Shown: positions 23,910-32,781 of the stretch, piece by piece
Position numbering within the stretch: position 1 is the stretch's first letter
Layout of the letters: every line of letters starts with the position of its first letter
Source of the DNA: Cephalotus follicularis
Taxonomy: Eukaryota; Streptophyta; Magnoliopsida; Oxalidales; Cephalotaceae
NCBI GenBank assembly: GCA_001972305.1
Contig: BDDD01000897.1
Location: forward strand, 262,234-326,233
Length of the DNA: 64,000 nucleotides
Direction of reading: 5' to 3'
Position numbers and translations under genes: made by a program
The notes under the pieces: model-generated
The model's database searches: none
Told to the model about the DNA's origin: nothing
What the model saw: the letters and a program-made list of their open reading frames with translations, nothing else

Positions 23910-25718
23910 ATGCATCCGAGAAAGAACGTCAACAACCTCTCAACAGCCAAGGGCAGCCAGGCTACCGCGGGAAACCAACCACCTGCAACCGGCCAGGTTG
24001 TGACCATAAAGCAAACTCCTATAATAGGGGAGCCTTTTACTCAGTTGCTCCACGGAATGGAGCTCCTCACCAGCCTCTTGGAAACCAATATGGCGAACCG
24101 CGAGCAGGTTGGACATGCCCTACCAGCCAGTCAAGGACGATATGGTCTTAGCAGGCCAGCCTTGGAGATCCAGCAGCCCCAGGGGGCTAGGCGAAACCCG
24201 TCGAGGGGGGAAAGTCACCCTCAAAGGCGGTCAGAGGTTCAAACATCTCTCAGAGCAGAATCAAGGCGAAACCCGTTGAGGAGGAGGCAGTCGGGGATTA
24301 ATACATCCTTGAGGAGGAGACCAGAGGTTAATACATCTCTACGGGCGGAGTCCTCAAATGCCAGAGATCATAGCAATCATCCTCGGACTGAGCATCCCGA
24401 GTAGTAACCAATGGAAGTGGATAGCCCAGTGGAGTCCGAGGACGCCCGAGTGCTCTCCAATGCATTGCATGGAGCTAAGACCCGACCAAGGAGTAGAACG
24501 GCCCATTCAACCACACTGGCGGGATATTCACAAGTTTCTAGGAAGACAAGAAACATTGAGGGTGTGGAACAAGCCATGAACAGAAAGCTAGATGAGATGG
24601 AGAGGAGGCTCCAAGGAGTCGAGAAGTCAAAGGGATACCTGTCCAAGGTATGCAACATTAGCGCAACTCCTTTCGTATCCGAGATAATGAAGGAACGTAT
24701 CCCTAGTGGATTCTGATTCCCAAGTCTCAAGGAGGATGACGGGTCCTCGGACTCTATCCAACATGTGCGCTATTACTCACAAGTCATGTTGGTGCATCAA
24801 GCCTCGGACGCCATTCTTTGTCGACGATTCTCGGCAACGTTAACAGGAGCATCTCAGTCGTGGCACTCTACCCTACCAGTGGGTTCGGTGGCGAGTTTTG
24901 AGCAGTTTACAGAACTGTTCGTTACCAAATTCCTTAATGGCACCACGCAGAGAAGGAATTCAGCCCATATGATCAACGTGGTGCAAGGAAAAGATGAATC
25001 CCTCAGAGATTACCTCACCAGATTCAACAAGGAGTCCCTGACGGTGAATGACTTAGAGCTGTCTTTTTCTCTAGCAACTCTGACCAACGGATTAAAGGAT
25101 AATTCACCCTTCACCTTCTCCCTCGTGAAGAAGCCTGCTCAGGATATGGCATATCTACTAAGAAGAGCAGAGAGATATGTGAATGTTGAGGAGGCGATGG
25201 CAGCTAAGAAGCAAAAGAATTCCTGGTCAAACCGTCGGGTGGAGAAACAGGAGCACTCACGAGGTGCCCAAGAGCCAAAGGAGAAAAGGAAAGACAGGTC
25301 AGAGCTCACCAGAGATGACCTAAGACACAAGATCTCTAGAAGAGAGGAGTCCTAAAAAATGGAGGCATCAATCCCTACTTATAATAGTTTTGCCCCTCTT
25401 CTGGATACGCGCACTAGGATTCTGGCCGTGGAAAAGGATAAGCTCCCAATCCAATGGCCAGCACCCATGAGATCCTCAGCAGAGAATAGGGACATAAACA
25501 AATTCTGCCGGTATCATCATGACCACGGATACGATACTGAGGAATGCAGGCAATTAAAGAATCAGATTGAGGACCAAATTCGCAGAGGCCGCCTTAGAAA
25601 ATATGTGGACAGAGATGCTCCTCCGGAGAGAAGGGAGCGTAGAGAAAAAGCTCCTCAACAGGCCGAGGAGCAGCATCAGTCAAGAGGTGTAATAGACAAC
25701 ATTTCTAGAGGAAGGTAA
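23910..25718 (+). pseudogene. Tat-type gag (one frame, three internal stops)
   Basis: One reading frame runs about 600 codons from ATG at 23910, with stops at about 24402, 24714 and 25353. The N-terminal third is basic and Arg/Ser/Pro-rich with repeated TSLRAES-like words. The core near 24765-25200 carries SFEQFTELFVTKFLN, SLRDYLTRFNKES and LLRRAERYVNVEEAM, the retrotransposon gag family. The C-terminal part has FCRYHHDHGYDTEECRQLK, the single Cys-His motif typical of Tat gag, then a basic, Glu-rich tail. Gag packages element RNA in cytoplasmic particles. The start aligns with 54689 in E2. Three stops in one otherwise intact frame suggest point decay. Confidence 0.85.
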
Positions 25719-25721
25719 TGC

Positions 25722-25970
25722 TGAGCACCCCAGGAAGCACTCCAAAGCTTGAAAACTCGATACCATGATACCATGACCAAACTACAGAGCAGAGGAAAAC
25801 TAGCCCCTAGCTGGGAAGGGCCCTACGAGGTAAAGGTCGTGATCCTCAGAGAACTTTCAAACTCAAAACTCTAGGGGGGCAAAGAGACTCTTAGAGGTTG
25901 GAATGCAGAACATCCAAGGATATCCTATCAAGTGATTATTTGTAAGTTGTACAAAATTCAAGAACGTCAA
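25722..25970 (+). pseudogene. stub of the pol 3' end (integrase C-terminus)
   Basis: Three codons after the gag stop the text matches the end of Tat integrase: KLQSRGKLAPSWEGPYEVK, then GWNAEHPRISYQ, like the E2 copy (NLAPTGKDPI, WSAEHLRKYYQ at 39187-39330 minus). A second partial copy of the terminal motif, GCTGAGCACCCCAGGAAG, lies right at the junction (25724-25745). Everything from protease to the integrase core is missing, so the deletion junction is near 25721. Confidence 0.75.
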
Positions 25971-26984
25971 TAAAGCTGAATTTTTTACCCAAAAAGTTCT
26001 TGTTCAAGATCATAGTTCCAAGTTTGCAAGGGACCGGAGGCTCAATGTTCATGTCCTTAAATCTCTAAACAGCCGCCGATCAACTCCCTCAATCAAATAG
26101 TTTTAATACAGACTAAAGTCTCGAATAGACCAAAGTCTCAAGTCAACAAAAAGACTTCTTCCGAGGAGCACAAAAAGACTCTTTCCCAGGGGCACACAAA
26201 GACTCCTTCCCAGGAGAAAATAATGCCTCTTGACAGATGAGCACTAAAGACTCCTTCCATGGAGCACCTAAATTAACCAATAAAGACTCCTCCCGAGGAG
26301 CACCAAAAGTTACACGTACAAAAGACTCCCTAGTGAGCAAAATCAAAAAGACTTCTAAGAAAGCAGTAAGACTCCCAAGGGAGCAAACACTAGTCGGCAT
26401 CCCCTTGTCTGACCAAACCAATATCGTGTCTTGAAAGGCGAACCCATAAAAACTCGCAACCATCAAGTTTGTTGGACTAAGCACTTTCAAACAAGTGTCC
26501 CTACGAGGACTGCAAGCTCAGATGACCTGGACTAGAATATAACGGACTAGACGAGATCCTGCTCAGCAAACCCATAAGAACTTACCCGAGTAGACCTAAA
26601 ACTTGGTCTGTGAACACCTCTGAACTCGTAAAGATCAAGTTTTGTTGCCTAAGCGCTTTTTATACAAAGTGTCCTATGGGGACTAGAAAACTTAGGTAGT
26701 TTGGTCTGAAAAAGGTAATACCACAATGTAAAGTCTATGAAATAGACTAAGTAAAATTTCCTAAGAGAAATATCTAAGCTCAAAGGAAGCACAAGTCCTA
26801 TTACCCACGTTCAATTATCTTAAGGGGGTTGGAAGTGCTAGAGTGGAGTTCAAGCATTCAAAGCATGAAATAAATAACACAAAAATCCGAGGTGCAAAAG
26901 CTTTATATCATTAATACTTGTGAAAAATTACAAATTACATTGTCGAAAAGAAAAATACTTGATGAAAGAAAGAAAAAACTAAAA
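25971..26984 (+). other. E1 spacer between pol stub and antisense ORF
   Basis: No coding domain. It lies between the converging sense (pol) and antisense reading units and holds the GACTCC/GGAGCAC hairpin array (26148-26395). The same kind of spacer is present in E2 at 38011-39186. Confidence 0.6.
26148..26395. repeat. degenerate AAAGACTCC-N4-GGAGCAC hairpin array
   Basis: About ten irregular units such as GACTCCTTCCCAGGAG, GACTCCTCCCGAGGAGCAC and GACTCCCAAGGGAGCA, each a CTCC/GGAG mini-hairpin, separated by A-rich bases. E2 has the corresponding array at about 38695-38885. Confidence 0.8.
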
Positions 26985-27740
26985 CTAAGCAACAGAGGAG
27001 GGGCTCTGATCATCCTCAGGCAATGGTGCAGAGAAAGGGATAGAAGGAGGAGGTTGAGGAGCATCGTCTGGGCCACTATGTGTGACAACCACTCCTGAGT
27101 CCTCGACCCCTTGGGTCTCCTCGGTCTCCCTGGCGAGACGTTCCTCCTCTTCCAAAGCATCAGCAGCTTTCTCTTCCGCTTTAGTAATGCCCTCAGGATA
27201 GAAGTTAAATTTGTCAGCAGTGGAGCAGCATACGAATTGGTCCGGAGGAACCCCCGGATGAACATGGGAAATCCAATTCAGGAAAGAATAGAACCCCTGG
27301 CGAAAGTACTCAGCGGCTTCTTTGAAAAGTATCTTCCCAAAGATAGGGTAAGCTTTGAAGTCTTGGACAACCGCCTCTAATGACATTTGGAATTCAGTCG
27401 AAGCCTTGAATTCCACCAAGGCCCTATACTCTGCCTCGCGGATTAGAGAAGCCTCCTCATCTCAGAACTTGGCAAACTCCTCTTTAAGATTTTTTAAGGA
27501 GTCGCTGGTATGCCGAAGGCTCTCCTCAATCCTCTTCTTATCTGATTTCTCCTCCTCCAGCTTTTCCAAAGCATGCATTCTCTCCTCAATAATGAAATCT
27601 TGAACCCTGAGAACCTCTTCCAACTGAGCTTTTGTCTCCCTGGTAGTTTCTGTGAGCTCTGTCACCTCCGCGCACAACAAGTTATTGAGTTACAGGGTGT
27701 CTTTGAAATTCTCCACCATGAGTTGAGAATCGTTCAAATC

Positions 27741-27809
27741 CTGCCAAGGGAAAATAAGTGTCAGAGGAAGAGCAAAAATTTGTCAGAGAAAATAAGAGGA
27801 CCTACATAC
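27741..27809 (-). other. likely phase-0 intron of the E1 antisense ORF
   Basis: On the minus strand GTATGTAGG (donor) to TTTTCCCTTGGCAG (acceptor), 69 bp, with an in-frame TGA inside. The equivalent position in E2 (34267-34341) also has a GT...AG interval in the same phase, joining the same protein blocks. Confidence 0.6.
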
Positions 27810-28435
27810 TCGGATCTAGTTCCAAATGCAGTCATTGAAAAGCATGTCATGGTTCCATCCCTTCCTAGCTTTGAGTTGGGATGGATGAAAGCATAGCTTG
27901 CTAAGGACGAAAGGGGCACCCGGAGCATCGAGGTCCCAATCAGAGCAACCAAAAGCATCTAGCTCATCTTCTATCCTTTTGGCGTCCTGAGGATCATCAA
28001 GGCAGATAGGGTCCTCGGAGCTTACCGAGGGAGTCGATTTAACTTGACCCCGGTTAGAGCCCTCAACACCCTGCCTTGTTTTTTGCTTTTTGGATAGAGG
28101 AGGAATCTCCCGCATGATCTCTTTTCCATGAGCAGCCCTTATCCAGGCAGCTTCAGCAGCAGTGGGGGCAACTGTAGCCGTAGAAGCCACCTCGGCCCTT
28201 TCCTTGTTTGAATCAGAACCCCTCACCAGAGCTCTCTCTCATTTCTTGTCAGGAACCACCTTCTGCATCTTTTTCTTGCTGACCTTCATGATGTCAACAA
28301 CACGGCACCGAGGTTCCATTGCTTCAAGAAAACAAAATATCAGAGATAAAACAAGAACTAGAAGAAGTAAAGTTAAAAAAGGAGATGAAACTTAATACAG
28401 CTTTCCCTCGGCACATCAGGTGATGATCTATCCTC

Positions 28436-28436
<1 letters not shown>

Positions 28437-28467
<31 letters not shown>

Positions 28468-28470
28468 CTC

Positions 28471-28504
<34 letters not shown>
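28437..28504. repeat. (CA)n-(CT)n microsatellite inside the antisense ORF
   Basis: About 13 CA and about 20 CT/GT units. In the aORF frame it would encode a run of Glu-Arg followed by Val-Cys repeats. Absent from E2, so it expanded in this copy. Confidence 0.9.
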
Positions 28505-28509
<5 letters not shown>

Positions 28510-29989
28510 CTGCCCTTTCTGGGGTGTCCTCAGAATCATCCAAGTGGGGTATTTGGCTGGGAATCACGCTCAACCCAACTTGAAGCAGACGATCCTCAAG
28601 CACCACGGAGTTCACTTCCTCTGCCTCCAAGGCCAAGAGCTTGTCGAGGTCCACCTTTTCTCCCGAGGATAGGCAAGACCTCTTATTCAAGAGCTGTGTA
28701 TCTAATGAATCATACCAGTGGGATGCAGTGAACCCAGGGTGATTCTTTATCAAGAAATACCTCCTCCTCTAGTTCTTGATGGATTTGGTAGGATTTATCA
28801 GCAATTTATTGGCACATGGGCAGGATTTGAAGAAGTATCCACTCTTGCCTGGAGAGGCCGAGAGAACGTGGAACTCTTTAAATAATGCCACCGACGCAGC
28901 GACCTCTGATTTGAGGTATTTGACCAAGAAATCCATTACAAAACTCCGGGACTGTGGTTGGAGGAGCGTGGGGTGTAAACCAAAACTCCTCAAAATCGAA
29001 ATGGCGAAGGAGGGCACTGGTACTCTCAAAACATGTGAGAGGGCATCTTTAAAAACCATGAAGAGGCCATGCCTGTTCTTCGTAGCCATCTGAGAATTTT
29101 GGGGGAGATTCAATATTATGCCCCCATGAAAGTAGTATTTTCTGGCGAGTTCTAAAACTCTCTCACGAGAGAGCATACTCATGTCAAGATAACCATCAAA
29201 GGCTTGAGGTCCAGCTTCAGCGGCGGGAGTATCAGAGTATCCCACCGCGACACCCATACTTTCCTCAGAATTATGGGAGTCCTCGGCGACAGGCACCACC
29301 ATTTCCAAGGGAGCAACATCCTCGAGAGTATGGGATCTACGAGTTCATTTGGTTCTAGACATCTATACCAGATAGGGAGGATGAGAAGCTGAGAGAACCT
29401 AAGGGGAAGACCTAGATGAGGCTGAAGTAAAAGGTAGCCGAGAAATACTCACCTAGAAGTTTGAAGAAAGATGTGTGAAGCGAGATTGACTCAACAGGCC
29501 AAAAGATCAGAGGAGCTTAATGCAACAAGATAATCTCCAAAAGTTCAAGAGGGTAAAAGGCTTCTTTTAGAAGAAAGCACATTTTAAAGGCCAAAGGAAA
29601 GATCCAAGCCACACAATCTCTGAAGATCAAACGGCCAAAAAACGGACCATCAAATCTGACGCGGGAAACGAAGAGACGTAAGCGGGAGTTATGCAGGACC
29701 TGCCACGTGTAAATCATGTTTAATACTCCTTCTAAGGATGCTAGGTTTGGGCCCTAATATGCTAAGGCAGACCCAACTACATCCCAAAGTGACGTACCGA
29801 GCAAGAGTCCTCCACCTATGTTCCTCTTCCCTCTGATAAGGGACGTTCAATTTTGTTAAAGGATCACACAAAGTAGGACCATTATCCTCTGGTTATCTTC
29901 CTCTGCCAGTTAAGGCCCAAACTCTAGGACGAAGTTCTGCCTGAGCAACAGCTCCCAGCGCTGCTCCTCCTCCTCTGCCACGGTCAGAG

Positions 29990-30009
29990 AAGCAGGACCT
30001 GGGGGCATA
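29990..30009 (+). other. polypurine tract region of E1
   Basis: AGCAGGACCTGGGGGCATA directly precedes the 3' LTR start TGATACGG. E2 has the matching ACCAGGTGGCATA before its 3' LTR. This is the plus-strand primer site. Confidence 0.65.
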
Positions 30010-30663
30010 TGATACGGGAAAAAATCTATCAACGCTTAGAGCGACATGTGTCCTCTACAGACATTGTCACGTGTACAAAGGAATTAAAACCTACATGGAT
30101 ACTAGTCAGAGGAAACACATTAATTCCAGTTAAGGAAACAAGCGAGATCCTCTACTTTTGTCCAGAGGACCTCGGTGAGGTCATCGGCTTTTCGTTAGAG
30201 GATCTCCTCACCCACATCAGAATATGGCCCTAAGATTACCCTATATTCTAGGGATTCGAAGTTTGGAAAGATAACAATGACTTGGCGTAAAATCAGGTGG
30301 AGATAAGGGAAATCCCGATATCCTTGGCATTTCCTTAGAGGAACAACAATTACCTCTGAAATTCATGCTTAAACAGTTACAATCCGGCACTATAAATACC
30401 ATAATCAAATTCATATCTCAGGTTAGTCAATTGTGCACTCTAAAGCACTTTGCCATTATCATCTCTACCAAAAACTAACTTAAGCATCGGAGTGTCCCCA
30501 GGAGAACATCCTCATGAGCCTACGATTAGTTTGTTCATTTGTGCAGGGAATAAGATCGCACCACAACTAAAACTACATTCTCGGAGCATATCGCATCGTT
30601 TCTCTCAACAAATCAAATACTTCCACGTAATGGACTGTTGAGAAAAAGATTTCTGTATCAACA
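30010..30663 (+). repeat. 3' LTR of E1
   Basis: 654 bp, TGATACGGGAAAAAATC to TCTGTATCAACA, followed by target duplication GAAAC. TATAAATA at 30391-30398. Confidence 0.95.
30391..30398 (+). promoter_or_regulatory. TATA box of E1 3' LTR
   Basis: TATAAATA, identical in position to 23592-23599 of the 5' LTR. It could drive transcripts into the flank at 30664 onwards. Confidence 0.5.
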
Positions 30664-31733
30664 GAAACCAAAACTGTATTTCTTATATTTGGTATAAGAT
30701 ATTAAATGTTTCTTAACACAAATACCAAATTGCTAACATAAAAAAGGCTATTTTCTCTTAATTTGAAAATTATCAATTCTAACCTTAACCACGTACATAT
30801 GAATATTTAGAATTTATTTGAACATAAATGATGTCTTTTACATATTTTTTTCATGCATTTAACGGGTTGAAGGAAAATTATCTAAAGTATGTATAGAATG
30901 CTTGAAATCTTAAGAGTCTCTGTTAATTTCTAAACTATAAAATTGTGAAAAGTACATGCGAATCATATTGCACATTCTTTTAACATATGTAACCATATTT
31001 TGTCAGCACTTATAATTAAAATAAAAGTACTTCTTAAGAAAATAAAATTATAATTAAATTGGTAGCAGTTCCAATTAATACAAATTTACCTATTTTAAAA
31101 TCATTTCATTGTTTGTTTTGATTTTAATCTTTTTAATGGTTATGGTATTACTTTGTGAAATATATTTACACATATGTATTATAGACAGTAAGCTCATTTG
31201 ATTTGGACACAGCATGTAATTTTCGTGTTGTGTATCATTATTTATAGAATAGCCTAGTAGGTGAGGAAAGTGATTTCTATTCAAGATTAGACAACTAGAC
31301 ATGAAAAGGACGGAAACTGTAGATCCAACGAACACAGTTAAAGCGGTTAGTTAAGTGGCAATTGTTGTTGGTGGGGTTCGGGTTCAATTGTGGTTGTTGC
31401 ACCGTCAACACATTAAAGTATGATTCCAAACGACAAAACAATTTCTACACAAAGTCATTTCTACAGTGGATTCTTTTTTCATGTAGCTATAATGACGTCA
31501 TTTCATACATTTGACAACTTAGTATCAACCAATTAACACATTAAAGTAAGATTCCAAACGACAAATCAATTTGTATACAAAATCGTTTCTACAGTGGGTT
31601 CTTTTTTCACGCAGCTATAATGACGTCATTTCATATATTTGACAATTTAGTATCAACAAATAATTGGTATTTTGATAACCAATATAATAAGAGGTATAGT
31701 CAATACTGTAGTATAACAGAATCAATAAAATTT
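30664..31733. other. AT-rich spacer between E1 and E2
   Basis: No gene recognised. It contains the 128-bp tandem duplication at 31407-31663. The short minus-strand ORF at 31090-31335 has no recognisable domain and AT-rich codons, so I treat it as chance. Confidence 0.5.
31407..31663. repeat. 128-bp tandem duplication with TGACGTCA palindromes
   Basis: Two copies (31407-31535, 31536-31663) share CACATTAAAGTA, GATTCCAAACGACAAA and GCTATAATGACGTCATTTCA words. Each contains the perfect palindrome TGACGTCA, a bZIP-type site. Confidence 0.9.
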
Positions 31734-31738
31734 GTAAT

Positions 31739-32240
31739 TATTGATGCAAGAATCAACCCATTAACAGTCCCTTATGTTGAAGAATTTGATTTGTAGAGGG
31801 AAACGAACTGAATGCTCCGAGAACGGTGTTTAGTTGAATATTTCACGATCTTCCATGTACACAAATAGCAAACTAATTGAAGAACCATGATGTTTTATTC
31901 ACAGGGACTCTCCGATACTTAAGTCAGGCAGTGTACAAAGAAGAAAGCAATAAGGTTCTTTTTGTGTAAAAATGGCGGATCCGTGTAATGTATTTGATTG
32001 CTGTATTTATAGTGGTGCCTGACTGTAACTGTCTTGCTTGACTTGTGGAGATGATTATTGTACCCATAGAAAATCCCGAGTATCTCGCCATTTCCCTGAT
32101 TTTACGTTGGAGCGTTATGTTGTGTGTTATTTTTTCAGATTGTAAACGCCTGACCACGTGTCTGTAGTTCTGGAGGACACTTATCTTGTTTTTCATAGGA
32201 CACGTGGTGGTATTTTTTGGGTTGGATTTTTTCCATATCA
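31739..32240 (-). repeat. 3' LTR of E2
   Basis: 502 bp. On the plus strand it starts TATTGATGCAAG (the terminal TG has become TA) and ends TTTTTTCCATATCA. Minus-strand TATAAATA at 32004-32011. Confidence 0.9.
32004..32011 (-). promoter_or_regulatory. TATA box in E2 3' LTR
   Basis: Minus-strand TATAAATA, aligned with 54999-55006 of the 5' LTR and 23592-23599 of E1. Confidence 0.55.
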
Positions 32241-32256
32241 TATGCCACCTGGTCTT
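32241..32256 (-). other. polypurine tract region of E2
   Basis: Minus strand GAAGACCAGGTGGCATA adjoins the 3' LTR, like GACCTGGGGGCATA in E1. Confidence 0.6.
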
Positions 32257-32781
32257 CATTTTCTGGGTTTGGCAGAAGAGGAAGACCATTTGTGGCCTAG
32301 CTTTTAGTAGGGCTTGTGGTCAATACATAATTTAGATTGCTTTATCTTGTGGGCCTTGTTATTCAGCCCGATTCTGGCTTTAATTATGACGCGGCAAAAC
32401 AAAAGTCATTTAAGTTTTATGTCTCTTCAGTTGCCGCGTATAACCTCTTTGTATCCCGCATCTGGTTTGACGGACTGATCTTAACCGTTTAACACAACAG
32501 AGATCTAAAGGCTTGAAAGCAATCTAGGATTCTTTAAATTGCTTCGTCTTCTTGAGAAAGTCTCTTTACGCTTCTCAAACTTTCAAAGCTTTTGTTTACA
32601 TAAAATTTTCAACCTTCCCAAACTCCAAAACAATCTTTTCTTCAGATCTATCTTGTGAAATTCTTAGGTGAACTATTTTGCTCCGTTTGTTTTTTTGTAA
32701 ACTATTCGGGTAAGTTAAGGGTCTTTCTCGGATTCTCATCTCCTGTCTCTCTCTCTCTCTCTCACTTCACAAATCTCCCAA
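32257..32781 (+). promoter_or_regulatory. 5' region of the E2 antisense ORF
   Basis: About 525 bp between the polypurine tract and the antisense ATG, without a coding domain. A pyrimidine tract (CTCC then CT repeats, 32741-32764) lies just upstream of the ATG at 32782. An antisense promoter is expected here, but I see no clear TATA box. Confidence 0.35.

Larger units (their letters stand above)
26985..29362 (-). pseudogene. antisense ORF (aORF) of E1 with Transposase_28-like domain and coiled coil
   Basis: A minus-strand protein opposite to gag-pol. It starts at ATG 29362 (MSRTK, then a TGA, then TRRSHTLED). Blocks in order: an acidic N-terminal part; 29150-28769, the 'putative gypsy type transposon' domain (ELARKYYFHGGIILNLP, VPSFAISILRSFGLHPT, LFKEFHVLSASPGKSGYF); 28753-28373, a continuation broken by a CA/CT microsatellite; 28226-27816, a KKQK-type basic patch and acidic stretch; a likely intron 27741-27809; 27680-27462, coiled coil; 27419-26985, a conserved FKAYPIF..FKEAAEYFRQGF block and Glu-rich tail. 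Antisense ORFs are known in Tat elements; the molecular role is unknown. Stops and frameshifts make this copy a pseudogene. Confidence 0.75.
23211..30663 (+). mobile_element. E1: Tat-like Ty3/gypsy element with pol deletion; TSD GAAAC
   Basis: Two direct 654-bp LTRs (23211-23864, 30010-30663) enclose a primer-binding site, gag, a stub of the pol 3' end, a repeat-rich spacer, an antisense ORF and a polypurine tract. GAAAC flanks both sides (23206-23210, 30664-30668). By eye the LTRs differ at very roughly 8% of positions, so insertion is not recent. Gag type and the antisense ORF place it in the Tat lineage. Protease, reverse transcriptase, RNase H and most of integrase are absent, so it can only have moved with enzymes from a relative such as E2. 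Confidence 0.9.
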
